This document shows, piece after piece, positions 11,040 through 23,127 of a stretch of DNA of 64,000 bases. A model generated the notes under the pieces. The model was given only the letters and a program-made list of their open reading frames with translations, was not told the DNA's origin and ran no database searches. Numbering within the stretch: position 1 is the first letter of the stretch; every line of letters begins with the position of its first letter. Source of the stretch: Tenrec ecaudatus (Eukaryota; Chordata; Mammalia; Afrosoricida; Tenrecidae); assembly GCF_050624435.1 (NCBI RefSeq), contig NC_134537.1, positions 120,455,586-120,519,585 on the forward strand, written 5' to 3'. The position numbers and the translations under genes are program-made.

Positions 11040-12145
11040 CTTTTTTTAAAAATTCTTTTAAGTTAGTCATCCTACTGGGAGTGACATGGTGTCGCATTGT
11101 GGTTTTGAGTTACATTTCTCTGATGACAAATAAAGCTTTGCATCTTCTCATGTGTTTTGCCACTGTTTGAGGTCCTCTCATGAAATATCTATTTAAATTC
11201 CTTGCCTGCTTTATGGTTGGATAAGTAGTCAGAATTTTATATGTATGACTTTCTATGAGGGTCCTTTTGTTTGTTTTTTCTTTTCCTGTTTGTATTTTTA
11301 TTATTAGCTGGGATTAGCTGTTGTTGAAAGCTAGGCCTCACCATGTCCCTGCTTTTTGTTCTAAGGACCTTATGGTTGCTGCTTACACTTTTGGCTTTCA
11401 ACCAATTTTGACGTTGCTTTGATGTTGAGTGTGGCACGTGGATCCTGTTACATTTCTCTGTATGTGGAAATAAAATTTTGCCAGAACCATTGACTGAAGA
11501 GACTCCATTTGAATAGACAGAGCCCTTGTCAGAACATCCATCGACTATATTTATTTAAAATTTTCATTGTGAATTAGGTGGGATTTTCTCTATCAAATCA
11601 TTATTTTTTGCACATAGCAGCTTAAACTTATCAAACATCCCAATGGCTTTCCCTGGTTACCCTCATTTTTTCCGTAGCTCTGCCTAGTAAGATATAATCT
11701 CCACCTTCACCCAAGGTAACACCTACCTGCCCTCCATTAGTTCCCCTTTCTCCACTGCTACCCCACACCTTTCTATTTTATGATAATTATAAAAGTCTTT
11801 TGCTGTTGGTATGGAAACCTTTGTTTTGACTTTTAAAATGTCACATAGCAGTGGTCTCAGACAGTATTTGTCTGCTTGTGATTGACTAACTTCACTCAGC
11901 ATAATGTCCTCCAAATACATGCATGTCAGGAGGTTTTTCAGTTTCCCCATTATTTTTAATGATGCATACTACCCCAGTATGTACCAACATTTATTTATCG
12001 ACTCTTCCGTTGATGTGTCTCTAAGTTGTTTCTATGTTCTTACTATTGTGAATACTGCTGCAATGGACATGGTGTATATATAGCTGTGTTCTTTCTTTCT
12101 TTAGAGTATAAACCGAGTGGAGAGATCATTTGACCACATGGTATT
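11040..12145 (-). mobile_element. Old L1 (L1M class), 3' half
   Basis: Antisense L1 is recognisable from GTGGTTTTGAGTTACATTTC with CTGATGAC (11100-11125), CACTCAGCATAATGTCCTCC (11894) and CTATTGTGAATACTGCTGC (12042). This is the classic reverse complement of mammalian L1M ORF2-end and 3' UTR sequence. Well diverged, no ORF. Confidence 0.85.
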
Positions 12146-12149
12146 TCTC

Positions 12150-12520
12150 CACCACTTGTCCGTCACTTTGTTGTATTGTAGTGACTTGCATGTTGCTCTC
12201 ATGCTGGAAACTGCGTCACCAGCATCTTAAATACCAACAGGGTCATCTAAGATAATCAGGGTTCCGAGAAGTGTCTAGACTCACAACCAAGTGCAAAGCA
12301 CAAATAGTATGTGAACTTCCGAGACATTAGCCACTGGCAACCTTATGAATAGCAGGGGAACCCTGCCAGATATAGTTCTGGGAGATGGGCCCCTCCAGCT
12401 GGAAGGCAATCAAAATAGGATTGGGAAGAGCTTCGTCCTCAAAGTAGAGTCAACCATAATGATACGGATAGCGTAAAGCTTTTGAGAAAGCCATTTGCTA
12501 ATGAGACGCAACTGTGAAAC
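12150..12520 (+). mobile_element. BovB 5' end region
   Basis: Matches, in sense, the same sequence that forms the right (5') end of the antisense BovB at 41040-41345: CATGCTGGAAACTGCGTCACC, ATCTTAAATACCAACAGGGTC, ACCTTATGAATAGCAG and CCTCAAAGTAGAGTC. It breaks off before the endonuclease region. Confidence 0.78.
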
Positions 12521-12914
12521 TTGTTATTGGTTATAGCCCCGCTTCCCTCTCAAAACTCACTGCCACAGAGCAAATTCTGAATATAAGGTAGATAAATTTA
12601 ACAGGAGACATGAAGTAAGGGCGCCAAACAGAAATTTTCAAACGGCAGCTTGGAAAGGTAAAGTAATGGATTATAGTTAGAGACTTCCAGCAAGATGTTG
12701 GACCAAACAGGCCCACTACACAGACCCTCTATAACAAGACATGAGCTACCACTCAAAATGGAGACCGGCACTTGCAGGGAAAGGATGGAGAAGTGATTGA
12801 ATACTGATGTAGAAGAAACAGCTGAACAAAAGTGGCCATAGGAAAAACAAATGAGAGGATCATTGACTGGCCAGATGCAATTCCACTACAATTAGCTTTC
12901 TTGCTCAGAACCAA
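12521..12914. other. No recognised feature
   Basis: Unique sequence between a BovB 5' fragment and a SINE. A 61-codon reverse frame has no known similarity. Confidence 0.4.
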
Positions 12915-13095
12915 GGAGGCCTGCTGGTATAGTAGCTATGCATTAGGCTGCGATCTGCATGGTTGGCAGTTCAAAACCACTAGCAGCTCCCCGTACGAGA
13001 AAGACTGGACTTACTACTCCCATAAACAGTTACAGTCTCTGTCATCCACAGGAGGGTCACTATGAGTCAGCATTGACTTGAATTTGCTCAGAAGC
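12915..13095 (+). mobile_element. AfroSINE-type SINE
   Basis: GGCCTGCTGGTATAGTAGC..., GCAGTTCAAAACCAC, CGTACGAGAAAGACTGG and the tail GGTCACTATGAGTCAGCATTG are in order. Nearly full length. Confidence 0.85.
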
Positions 13096-14764
13096 AGCAT
13101 AAAGTACCCACCCTATTTGGTGATGAGGAGGAAGATGGGATCTTTCCTGACTTCCCAGGCCTTCACCTCACCCCCCAGAAGACAAACCCGTGCCTCCCTG
13201 CACAGAGCCTGCTGTGACCCGGTTCCTGCAACGCCCCACTTCAGATAGAAGCACAAAAAGAGCAAACGTGATTTGTCACTGGCTACACGAAGCAGCAAGA
13301 ACTCCTTCCACAACCACCTGCCTTGCTCCCAGCGACCCTCTGGGACGGATAAGATTTGTTTGCCAGTTCAGTCCCCCGGTGCGTGGTGAACAGATTCCAG
13401 TAGAACTGAGCTGGTACTTATGGTACTGGTGTTGGAGCGCCCAGCAGCACAGTAAAACACAAGTACTGTAAACTGACAGAGAAGAGGTGGCATTTAATTC
13501 TTAGTGTCGGTATATGGCTTCAAAGTCTCATTGCTTGGATTTCTAATAATTAAAAAAAACTTATGTCATCAAGTCAATTTACAGACAATCGTTATTTTAC
13601 CATGTACATTTTTTTCTCCTCAGTTTTCACCTTCACGAGAATTAACCATGCTATATTCGATGCTGGGTATGTGGTTTGCTATTAGATTGCTTTCCCTTGA
13701 GTTGGTTAGTCCATCAATATTCTAATCAAAAAGCTTAGTGCATGGGTGATAACATTACGTCATATTTCAGGTAAAGAAGTCACAAGGTTTTCTTGAGTTC
13801 TTTTAACCATATTTTGAAAAAAGCATGATGTCAGAATAAATCAGAAAGACACAGCAGGAGCACTCTCTGCAATTTTAGTGAAATTTGTGTCTCCTGAGTT
13901 TACTAATGAAAATGAATGGGGCAGTTTATGAGTTCCCACAAACTCTTCAAAACCTTTGCTACTTCTCAATGGACAGCTGCTGTAATTGAATAGAATGCAG
14001 AGATTGATATTAGGATTAAAGGTTAGGAGCTATGAGCACAGCTGAAAACTTAGATCGCTAAATTCTATGAACAGCCAGCTATTGAAATAAAAATTTGAAG
14101 GCATATATATATATATAAACCTGTTGCTTTTGTTTATTGTGTCCAAGGCTAATTATACTAATTGGATCAGAAGCCATGAATTGAAATGAAAGAAAAAGCC
14201 ACTCAAGGGAAAAACTATATAAAGAATTGCTTTGTTCATTGTTTACTAGGAGGAATTGAAGAGTAGTTTCAATCATCATCCAGCCCTGTAGATATATTGT
14301 GTGGAAGTGAAATTCCTGTAAGCAGAGATGATATTCTGTGCTCATGCAGTAACACTATCTCAGTCATTAACTATGAGGACTAAAGATGAAGCACCCTACA
14401 CTTGTATGTGAAGTAAATGTAGTCCATAAAGGATCAGAAAATCCACACAACAGAAGCAAAAATCATCTCTAAGTAGAACATTTGTGAGAGATTTCAATGA
14501 GTCGCCTGCAACCCTACCAAACTAATAAGCATGAGTGGAGAATCTGAAAAACAATGAAATTTTAAAGTCGAGCGGCCTAACAAGAGCATGGGCATCCTGA
14601 GAACCAGTGCGCGATGGGTAAAGAAGGACCTTGAAGGCACAGCCACACGACAGCATTTGTGTGCAGTCAAATAACAAAGCTCACAGGTTCATTGGCAAAT
14701 AATCTGAAAGATCACCTGTATCCGTTGCTTTGTGGGGGAAATGAATTTATTTATTCAGCAAATA
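13096..14764. other. No recognised gene
   Basis: 13110-13480 is more GC-rich with overlapping frames of 66 and 93 codons on opposite strands. Neither resembles a family I know, and an old retrocopy or LTR is possible. The rest is AT-rich. A short (TA)n lies at 14104-14117. Confidence 0.4.
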
Positions 14765-14843
14765 TGAAGTGGCTTCAAAAAATCCATGGAAAAATTCCAT
14801 TATCTTGTTATCGCATTTCCCACCAGCTTTTGAAGCCACCTCT
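14765..14843. mobile_element. 79-bp mariner-type MITE
   Basis: Palindromic element: GAAGTGGCTTCAAAA at the left and TTTTGAAGCCACCTC at the right are near-perfect inverted repeats. Both sides are flanked by TA (14763-14764 and 14844-14845), the Tc1/mariner target duplication. No coding capacity. Confidence 0.75.
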
Positions 14844-14845
14844 TA

Positions 14846-15370
14846 TTTGTTTATACTTACAATGTTCCAGGTCTATTTTTTATACCTAGTTGTGGAGAAT
14901 AATATGAGGATGGAGGAAGCATAGAAAATAATGAGAACCTCATGGCGGGAATCTTTTATGTATTTTTAGGACAAAGGAAGTCTTGGGAAAAGAAAAACAA
15001 AACAGATCAAATTGCTGAGTAGGAACAGGCAGAATGAAGTAACTTTAGGGAGTAACATATTTAAAAGTCTCAAGGCAAGAAAAAGAAATGGAAATTCATC
15101 TATAATTTAAATTTCAAGGGAAAGAGAATTTTGTCAAAGAATGATTCTAGAGAACAGGCATAAATATGCTTAAGAAGGACTTTGTTAGTCATATTAAATA
15201 TTACTGACTTTATCCCGAGGCATAAAGAAACCATGATAGGTTTTAAGCTACAAATGTGTGATATGTCAGAAGCTGATTTCAAAAGACTATACTTATGGCA
15301 GTGGAGAAGATGAATTGGAGATGGAAAGAATGTTCTTTAACCTGGACATAATTAAACATTTCTGCAAACA
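14846..15370. other. No recognised feature
   Basis: AT-rich unique sequence. No repeat or gene is supported. Confidence 0.4.
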
Positions 15371-15612
15371 TACAATCATCGGATAGTGTAAGATATGACA
15401 AAATTAATAATAATTTATAAATTATCAAGGCTTCATGAGGGAGCAAAGAGCCGGGAGGGAGGGGAAAATGAGGAGCTGATACCAAGAGCTCAAGTAGAAA
15501 GCACATGTTTAGAGAATGATGAGGGCAACAAATACACAAATGTGCTTGACAAATGCATGTATGTATGGATTGTGATAAGAGTTGTACAAGTCCCAAATAA
15601 AATGATTTAAAA
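15371..15612 (+). mobile_element. Family N retroelement, 3' end
   Basis: Contains GGATAGTGTAAGATATGACA, AATTTATAAATTATCAAGGC, GGATTGTGATAAGAGTTGTA and the terminal CCCAAATAAAATGATTTAAA. 5'-truncated copy with the poly(A) signal and tail in place. Confidence 0.85.
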
Positions 15613-16139
15613 AGTATTACCCCCAATAAAAGAAAAGAAAATGAAAATCCAATCAGGAGGATGCTGCAGACATACTTAGCTCAAAATTTAACATACTATT
15701 TATTTTATCATTGGCCTATTTTAATGTGTTCTAGTTTCTATTATCATCGCTTTCTTTCGGATTTATGTTTCCCTCTGTGTTTTATTGTCACTGTTGTGTT
15801 TTCTGCATGATCTTTGTTTAATGGAAATTCGGATAGGTGCCCCCCAGGCTAGGGGTTGCCAGACCAGCACTCCGGCTCTCTGCGGCCCTTCTGGTACACA
15901 TGTGGAGCTCTGAAGAAAAATTGAGAAAATTTAAAGGCAATTATTCAGATAACTGTGATTCATTTGTTTGTAAAAATATGCTTATGGCCCTCTAATAATT
16001 TTCAATTGTGAGGGATAGGATTGGTTATTCCTCCTGAAAAGTTTTCCAACCATACATAGTAATTAGATTAATAGGTAATAGAATAGAATTATATATAAAA
16101 TTGTTTAAAAGTATTAAACAGTAAATATTAATGAATATA
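15613..16139. other. No recognised feature
   Basis: AT-rich. A short GC-rich patch lies at 15838-15910. No family is recognised. Confidence 0.4.
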
Positions 16140-16355
16140 ATAATATATTATATTATATGCTATAGACAGTAAGTAGGTTAATAATTCTTTAGGGTTATCG
16201 CAAGGAAGGTGGAGGGGACATGGGGAGGTAATAATGGGTGGAAGAAAATGTTCCTAAATTGATGGGGTGATGAATGCACACATTTTTAAGCCATTGAATT
16301 GTATAGTATGTGGCTTATAGGCTAATCAAACTTATAAAAAAGAAAATACTATCAG
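16140..16355 (+). mobile_element. Old L1M 3' end
   Basis: GGGGTGATGAATGCACAC, GCCATTGAATTGTATAGTATG and a following A-rich end match the typical L1M 3' UTR pattern. Diverged. Confidence 0.7.
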
Positions 16356-16554
16356 ATTCAAAACATAAATTGAAGGTTAGTTTAAAAAGTAGTGCTACAA
16401 AAGTATAGAAATCCCCATTAAACAAATATTATCAAAATGTAAGCTGCTGTTTCTTGACAGATCCTCCAACTACATATATACACTTCTAAAGAAAATATTT
16501 CCATCTCTGCAAACCTTCCCCAGAGTGGGTGGGAGTGGGGTGGGGGAGGGGAGG

Positions 16555-16662
16555 GCTTTCCAATCCTGCAAACAGTTCCAGTCTTGGAAACTCCCTGGGC
16601 AGATTCACCCCGGCCTGGAGGATCACCAGGAGTTGGCATCGACTCGGTATGGTAGTGAGTGA
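16555..16662 (+). mobile_element. AfroSINE 3' half
   Basis: CAGTCTTGGAAACTCCCTGGG and AGGAGTTGGCATCGACTCGG identify the SINE body and tail. The preceding G-rich run (16525-16555) may be an expanded internal tract. Confidence 0.7.
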
Positions 16663-16679
16663 GAAACCTTCCCCGAGGT

Positions 16680-17250
16680 TTTTTACACTCTAGCTTACAC
16701 CATATAAAAATGACAGTTCGCGCATCCTTGAGAGATTCAGCTCATATTCTTTTAAAACATTCTTTGAGTTTTAGGAACAAAAAGCTGGTCTGAGGAGCAA
16801 GGTCAGGGTTCTCAGGTAGCTAGGGTAAGGTTTTCCAATAGAATTTTCACAGAACAGCACTTGCCACCTTGAAAAAATGAACAAAGTGCATCGTCCTGAT
16901 GGACAATTTTCACTGTAGCTTTCCTGACTGTTTCCTCACCAATAGTTTTCAATTTTCTTTCAACTTCTTCCTAATAAGGCCCCATGATCTGCATGAATCC
17001 TTCAAGAAAACCTATCAAGTTTACCTGGCCAAAAAGTCACCATATGAACTGGCATCTCTGCCTTGAATTCATTTTCCAGATCTTTTTAACCTGCTCTAAA
17101 ATGATAGATTGATCTAAAAATTTTTGTTTCATGTAGGGAAGTATTTCTGTAAACATGTTGCAATGCTTAAATAGGAAGATGTCTATTTGAGTTGTTAAAA
17201 ATTGAATTATGAACCCTGAGCTCAAACATTTTTTTCCCATATCACTAATA
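16680..17250 (-). pseudogene. Decayed mariner transposase remnant
   Basis: On the minus strand a frame near 16850-16750 reads NPDLAPQTSFLFLKLKE, matching the conserved mariner pattern SPDLAPxDFFLFPKLK. Just upstream VHQDDALCSF aligns with the catalytic HDNAxxH block. Further upstream (17030-16900) RKLKTIGEETVRK is compatible with the preceding region. Frameshifts and stops are frequent. I did not find the terminal inverted repeats. The assignment rests mainly on the DLAP motif. Confidence 0.5.
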
Positions 17251-17866
17251 GAATTCTTATTTGTGAAGTAACTCTAACAAGACTAAGTGTATCCCTGAGA
17301 AAAGAAGCCATCCATTGATTATGGAGACATGTTCAAACAAGTTTTGTTTGGAATAAATACATATGTGTGTGAACGGGAATTGTAGAGTCAATACTTTCTC
17401 ACTAATTCTCATATGTCAAAGTGAAATATGCCAGCATTAATATGGATCTGCTTTCTCAGTACTTAAAAAATTTCAAGAAATACATACGTAACAAAACATT
17501 GTCTATCTTGACACATTTTACAAGTAAATTTTAGTGGTGTTAAATACATACTAGATAAGCAGGCAGCTAAAAATCACTGTGCTTGTGTGGGATTCAGCAT
17601 CAGCAAACTATGGAAGCGTTGGGAAAGAGAACAAGGTGTCTGAAATGAAACTTATATAATATAGTGGACAACGAAATGGAAATTCACAGATTACAGAGAT
17701 GAGGCTGTCAATGGAACTGATATCCAAAGCACTGATGCCGATAAGGATACAATGGATATGGAAAATGCTTGCATTTTAGGAATAAAGGGAAAGATTTCCA
17801 AAAAAAAGTAGGGAAAGCAAGAACTAATCTAGTCACTCCTTAGGATATGGTACAAGGATGGTATTT
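17251..17866. other. No recognised feature
   Basis: AT-rich unique sequence. Nothing is supported. Confidence 0.4.
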
Positions 17867-17894
17867 TAGGCTGGTTTCTTTAGAGAAATAAAAC

Positions 17895-17896
<2 letters not shown>

Positions 17897-17932
<36 letters not shown>
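17897..17932. repeat. (GT)n microsatellite
   Basis: Perfect GT dinucleotides, 18 units, inside the LTR-like element. Confidence 0.97.
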
Positions 17933-17938
<6 letters not shown>

Positions 17939-18216
17939 ATATCAACAAAATAACTCACACAATTGTAAAAGTAGGCAAGTCCAGACAGCTTCCACATCTA
18001 TGGGTCAGATGGTAAGCTGGAGGTTTTTCCTAACTCAGTTTTTCCAAGATTGACAGGAAGATGACAGGTTGATGGTTGCAGAGGCAAATGAATTCAAAAT
18101 CAGCAAGACAGGATTGTGGCTTTAGTGGCAAATAAATTCAAGATTAGAAAACCAGGCTGTAGATAGTTGCAGAGACTGGCAATTTCCAAGCCTTCAGGTT
18201 AGATGTTCAGCTGGTG

Positions 18217-18408
18217 CAGTGGTTCTCAACTTTCCTAATGCCATGACCCTTTAATACAGTTCCTCATGTTGTAATGACCCCCCAACCATAAAATTAGTTT
18301 GTTGCTACTTCATAACTGTCATTTTGCTCCTGTTATGAATCAGAAGACCCCTGTGAATGGGTTGTTCGATCCCCAAAGGGGCCACGACCCACAAGTTGAG
18401 AACTGCTG
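18217..18408 (-). mobile_element. SPIN-type nonautonomous hAT element
   Basis: Ends CAGTGGTTCTCAAC and GTTGAGAACTGCTG form hAT terminal inverted repeats. The interior has the SPIN blocks ACAGTTCCTCATGTTG and CCCCAAAGGGGCCACGACCC. Length 192 bp. The 8-bp flanks AGCTGGTG and GGCTGGAG agree at six of eight positions, consistent with a decayed hAT duplication. Strand is assigned against the usual orientation in which CGACCC precedes CCTTT. No transposase is present. Confidence 0.9.
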
Positions 18409-18854
18409 GGCTGGAGGCTTCTCTTGACTTGAGAATCTGCAGGTTCGGAGGAAACCCGAGATTGGCAGGTCAGCGGACAGAATTATGATAATGAAGGTGA
18501 ATGCATTATGAAGATCAACAGAGAATATGATAAGCTGATGATGACCCCCAGGATTGGCAGGGAGTATGGTAGGCTACTGGCTCAAGTTCAAAGAATCAGA
18601 GGTTGGAGGACAAACCATATGCAGATTACAGACTTAACAAGAGGCAAGCAAGTCTTTCCATAATAGCTACTTATATTGGAAGCTGGTCACACCCAGAGGA
18701 CACTTCCTTTTGCTTGATTGCATCGGGGCGATGTCTTGAGTAAGGGGTTGTAAGCCACCCTCATCTTCTGACAACTGATTAGCTGCTCATAACAGATTCC
18801 ATTCTGGAATGGAGCACAATATGTTAGCCCCATGAAGAGGATTTGCTAGGTATG

Positions 18855-18962
18855 AATTGTCCCATCATTGTGAGCATAGTACAGAACTAAGCAGTGCTTT
18901 GTTCTGTTGTACACGCAGTCTCTATGGGTCAAAACCAACTCGACAAAAACAGCAATTGCCAC
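18855..18962 (+). mobile_element. BovB terminal 3' fragment
   Basis: GTGCTTTGTTCTGTTGTACAC and the end GGGTCAAAACCAACTCGAC match the last 100 bp of BovB. Confidence 0.65.
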
Positions 18963-19149
18963 ACCATTGAGAATCCTGGCCTGGCAAAGCTGGCGCAAAC
19001 CTGAACTATCACACATGGTTCAGCAGATAGATGGTTAAGTAAAGGATAGTAGAGACTATAATCTATATTGGCTTAAATAAAATTCCTTTTCTCAATCCTA
19101 TAGTTTATTGTCCCAGCCTGGCCAATAAACACAAGTAGGATTAGCTGAA

Positions 19150-19606
19150 GGGCAGAGGGATTAAATGGCTCGGTGAGCCTTGCCTTGGTTGTTCTGTGCC
19201 TCAGTTTAAAGGGGTACACTACCTGTGGGATGCCTAGTCTGTGGACTGTGTTGCTGTAAGGTGAGGTCCCTTTAAGCCCACACGATTGGAATGTTCATCT
19301 CTGGAGCTGGGGACTGGCAGTTGATGACAGTTGGGGACCTGCCTTGCTGTTTGCTACCTGGGTATATATAGCCCAGCTCTCTCTACAGAAGGGGACTGGC
19401 AACTGGCAGCTCTCAAACCTTGAAGGACTGCTAGTGTCTCACTGCTTTATAATTTAACTGTTAATTTCTTGTATTATCTATCTGTATATTATTTAACGGT
19501 TTATTTCTTGAATTATATATCTATCTTTATAAATATATTTTTATATAATTACCAGCAATCTGGTTTGTCTCTCTAGAGAACCCTGTCCAATACGCTCATA
19601 GAGATG
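19150..19606 (+). mobile_element. ERVL-like LTR
   Basis: The sense order is LTR-like: a CTGTGCCTCAGTTTAAAGG start region, TATA box GGTATATATAGCCC near 19361, and a terminal CTCTCTAGAGAACCCTGTCC. This end is the hallmark of ERVL/MaLR LTRs. No internal region adjoins it, so it is a solo LTR or fragment. Confidence 0.6.
19361..19374 (+). promoter_or_regulatory. TATA box of the LTR
   Basis: GGTATATATAGCCC followed about 20 bp later by CTCTCTACAG. This is the expected U3/R arrangement of an LTR promoter. Activity is unknown. Confidence 0.5.
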
Positions 19607-19810
19607 TCCTGCTTGTTCAGTAGTTGAAAGCGCTCGACTGCTAAGCAAAAGATCAGAGGTATAAACGCACCATCTGCTCCACGGATGAAAGAGGTAGCAA
19701 TCTGCTTCAGTGAAGATTTACTGACATGTTTGGATGCCCTGAGGACCAGTTTTACTCTCTCCTATAGCGTCTCCATGACATGGAGCTTACTGGATGGCAA
19801 CTCCCCTGAT
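19607..19810 (+). mobile_element. AfroSINE-type SINE, diverged
   Basis: TAGTTGAAAGCGCTCGACTGC, GCTAAGCAAAAGATCAGAGG and a tail TTACTGGATGGCAAC match the alternative AfroSINE subfamily with the GCGCTCGGCTGCTAAC start. Confidence 0.65.
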
Positions 19811-21494
19811 GAGATCCCAAACCAAAGCCATTGTCATCAATTCAGTTTCAATTCACGGCAAATCTGTAGGTAGGTAGAAACTCTTGGGGAGAACTTCTTC
19901 AGGGGCTATGTCATTGCTAAGAGGCTGGTGGGTGTGGGACACTGACTTTGAGAGGTGGAGCCCCATGCTTAATGCATAGCGCAACTAGGGAGGCTGGTTA
20001 TATAACAAAGTAGACTGATCCAGATGCCGCATGATGGCTTCAGGAACCCAGGTCTTTCCTTTCTCTGTTAAATGAGAATTATCAAGTGTCTTTTGCCCTC
20101 ACCGTTTGTTAAAAGATTGTCTCCAAACACCAGGTAGAAAGCGATGGATAGGGAAAGGGATACAAAAATAATCAAAGTAGTATCACATCATCACAAATAG
20201 TGGCAAGGAAGGATGGGATATGTAGAAATTTGAGTTCACTTCTCTTAAATCTGGCATATTACACTATGAAAAGGTATTAAGTTTTGATTTTAAGAAGCAG
20301 GAAAATATATTGGCAGGGCACTGAATGTCACCACTATAGAGTTGATGCAAACTCAAACTAGTAGGATGTAAAACAGGTAATAAAAAACTGAGATGTTTCA
20401 AAAAGAGGCTTAAATTGCAATTCTGGTGGTAACATATTAAATGTATGAAATGAAGGAGCCCAATAATTTAACAATTATTGTGGTTTGTTTTGTAGATGTA
20501 GGACAATATCCATCCATTATAGAAAGAAAGTAAACAAAGGAAGGTTTTAGGAAAGAGAAAAAAATGTAAATTGGTAAGCTACCATTCTTCATTTCTCAAG
20601 TAACGGATTTCAAATGCTCCAGAGTTTTATAAAACAATTTTTGCATTATACTATCCACAGGGTTGTTTGTGACAGTAAGTCAAAATATATTTCCTTTTAC
20701 CTGGCAAATCTGAGGAAATAAATAGGGGCTTCACAATAAACTATCCAAGAATCAATAAAAACTTAAAATGTAAAAAAAAATTACCTATGAAAACTGCCAT
20801 TCTATTGCATAGAAATATAATTTCATCACTCCAATGTACATATCAATTGAAAAAATGCAATTTTAAAATATAATCTCTTCTGAGCTTTATATTTTTTAAT
20901 TTTACAGTTTAAAGTCATGGGGGTGAAGCACATACAAATTGGTTTCCTCTTTATTTCTCAAGAAGCCACTCTTTCTTTTTCATTACCATATTCTTCGATT
21001 ACTATTATGATTTTACCTCAAAGGTGACTATGACAGTAGAAAGGTGATATCATTATTAAAGTTCTGCTCTTATTGCATTTCTAGAGAAAGCTGAAGGAAT
21101 GAAAAATAATTATGTAGGAAGATATGTTTCAAAACAAAGAAAAGACCTTATTAAGAATAAGAACTCATAAGTGCAAGTAGCACAGATTGACTAGATCAAA
21201 ACAATATGCATGAATTGAATATATTTTTGGATAATAAATTGATAAAATGAACCATGTATCTGCATTTATTAAAGAGGGAATACTATCTACATGTAAATGT
21301 GTAGTGTGATCTGGCATTCTGTTTGAATTGTTAGTCAATTTATAAATATGACCTATGTGAAATGTAAAACAGTCATTCTCAGAATAAGCTACTCATCACA
21401 AGGTCCTGGGAAAACCTTTTAAAATCACATATTTCTGCGTCCTATCCAAGAAGATTCAGTAGGGTCTAAGTTGATTCTGGTAACCTATGGCATT
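19811..21494. other. No recognised gene
   Basis: 1.7 kb of AT-rich, largely unique sequence. A possible tiny antisense SINE scrap lies near 20325-20385. No ORF, RNA or LINE family is recognised. Confidence 0.45.
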
Positions 21495-21509
21495 TAAAAT
21501 AAGCTTCCC

Positions 21510-22832
21510 AAGCAACTAAGTCACAGGGAATACCAAAAATAGACTTTGGGGCCAGAGCTTGGTGCCCCAACAGACTTGACTGGAAAACACTCCTAAAGGC
21601 CAACAAACAGTCCTTGAACTAACTACAAGCTTTTCTTTCTTGTGTGTGTGTTTTTTTTTATGCCATTGGCTTGTTGGTGATGGTATTGTTTTATTTTGTT
21701 GTTTGGTTTTGCTCTGTCTTGTTTTTATGCATGTTATTATCTCCACCGGTCTGTCTAAATTAGATAGACTGGATGAACAATCTGGATGAGAAAACAACGG
21801 GACCGACTGTCCCGGGGGACATGGGAGAGGGGAGGTGGATGGAAAGGTTGTGTTGTTAACAAACCAAGGGACAAGGGAACAACAAGTGATCCAAATCAGT
21901 GGTAAAGAGGGTGTAGGAAGCCTGGTAGGGCATGACCAAGAGAAATGTAACCGAGGGGAATTACTGAAACCCTAATTAAGGCGGAACATGATAGTGGGGC
22001 AAGAGGAAAGTCAAAGGAAATAGAGGAAAGAGCTAGGAGGTAAAGGGAATTTATAGAGGTCCAAATAAAGGCATTTACATATGTAAAATATTTATATATG
22101 AGGATGTGGAAATAGATCTATGTACATATATGTCGATCACAAGGTGTTGAAGGGATCAGTTATCAGGCATCATCAGAACAAAAAATTATATCACTCTGAA
22201 TGAGGGGGAGTGCAGAGTGGAGACACAAAGTCGATCTGTAGGCAATTGGACATCCCTTTATGGAAGGGCCTGGGGGGGTGGGGGGAGGAAATGAACCAGT
22301 CAGGATGCAGTGTAGCAACCATGAAACATACAACTTTCCTCTAGTTCCTAAATGCTTCTGCCTCCCACTATGATGATCTCAATTCTACCCTACAAATCTG
22401 GCTAGACTAGAGGATGTACACTGGTACAGATAGGAACTGGAAACAGGGATTCCAGGTCCAATGATGCCTTCAGGACCAGTGGTGAGAGTGGCAATATCAG
22501 GAGGGGAGGGAGGGTGGGGTAGATAAGGGGAACTGATTACAAGGATCTACATATAACCTCCTCCCTGGGGGACGGAAAGCACAAAAATGGGTGAAGGAAG
22601 ACATTGGACAGTGTAAGATATGACAAAATAATCATATGTTTTAAAGTATTAAGGGTTCATGAAGGAGGGGGCGTGGCAAGAATGGGGAAAAATGAGGAGC
22701 TGATGCCAGGGGCTTAAGTGGAGAGCAAATGTTTTGAGAATTATGAGGGCAATGAATGTACATATGTGCTTTACACAATTGATGTATGTATGGATTGTGA
22801 TAAGAGTTGTATAATAAAATTATTTTTAAAAA
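21510..22832 (+). mobile_element. Family N retroelement, 1.3-kb copy with TSD
   Basis: A complete insertion flanked by TAAAATAAGCTTCCC at 21495-21509 and 22833-22847. The left side reads ATTT|AAAA, an L1 endonuclease site. The body has no ORF above background. The 3' end is GGATTGTGATAAGAGTTGTA, then AATAAAATTATTTTTAAAAA. Sequence equivalent to its 5' part recurs at 36155 onward in a longer copy, so this one is 5'-truncated. I infer L1 mobilisation. Confidence 0.88.
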
Positions 22833-22902
22833 TAAAATAAGCTTCCCTGGTGGTTATCATATACAGACAACAGAGAAGTAGACAGTTTATTTTGAAGCAC
22901 CT

Positions 22903-23122
22903 CTGTAAACCAGAGCAAACTCACTGCCAACTAGTTCATTTGGATTCAGAGCGACCTTATAGAACAGAGTAGAACTGCCGCTGTTAGTATGTAAGACCAT
23001 CACTCTTGACAGGAGCAGAAATCCTCATCTTTCTCCCTCAGAGCAACTAGTAGTTTCTAATTGCTGACCTTACGGTGAGCAGTCCAGTGCATTATCCACT
23101 CCACAACCAAGCCTCCAGCTTT
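22903..23122 (-). mobile_element. AfroSINE-type SINE
   Basis: Reverse complement order: AACTCACTGCCAACTAGTTC, GACCTTATAGAACAGAGTAG and, at the right, the tRNA-like region. Nearly full length. Confidence 0.82.
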
Positions 23123-23127
23123 GAATC

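Larger units (their letters stand above)
17868..18850 (-). mobile_element. ERVL-like LTR, interrupted
   Basis: The left edge (GGCTGGTTTCTTTAGAGAAA) is the reverse complement of the LTR end CTCTAGAGAACC that characterises ERVL/MaLR-type LTRs and is also seen in sense at 19585. Inside are a (TG)n and a SPIN insertion. I cannot name the subfamily, and the right boundary is approximate. Confidence 0.5.
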
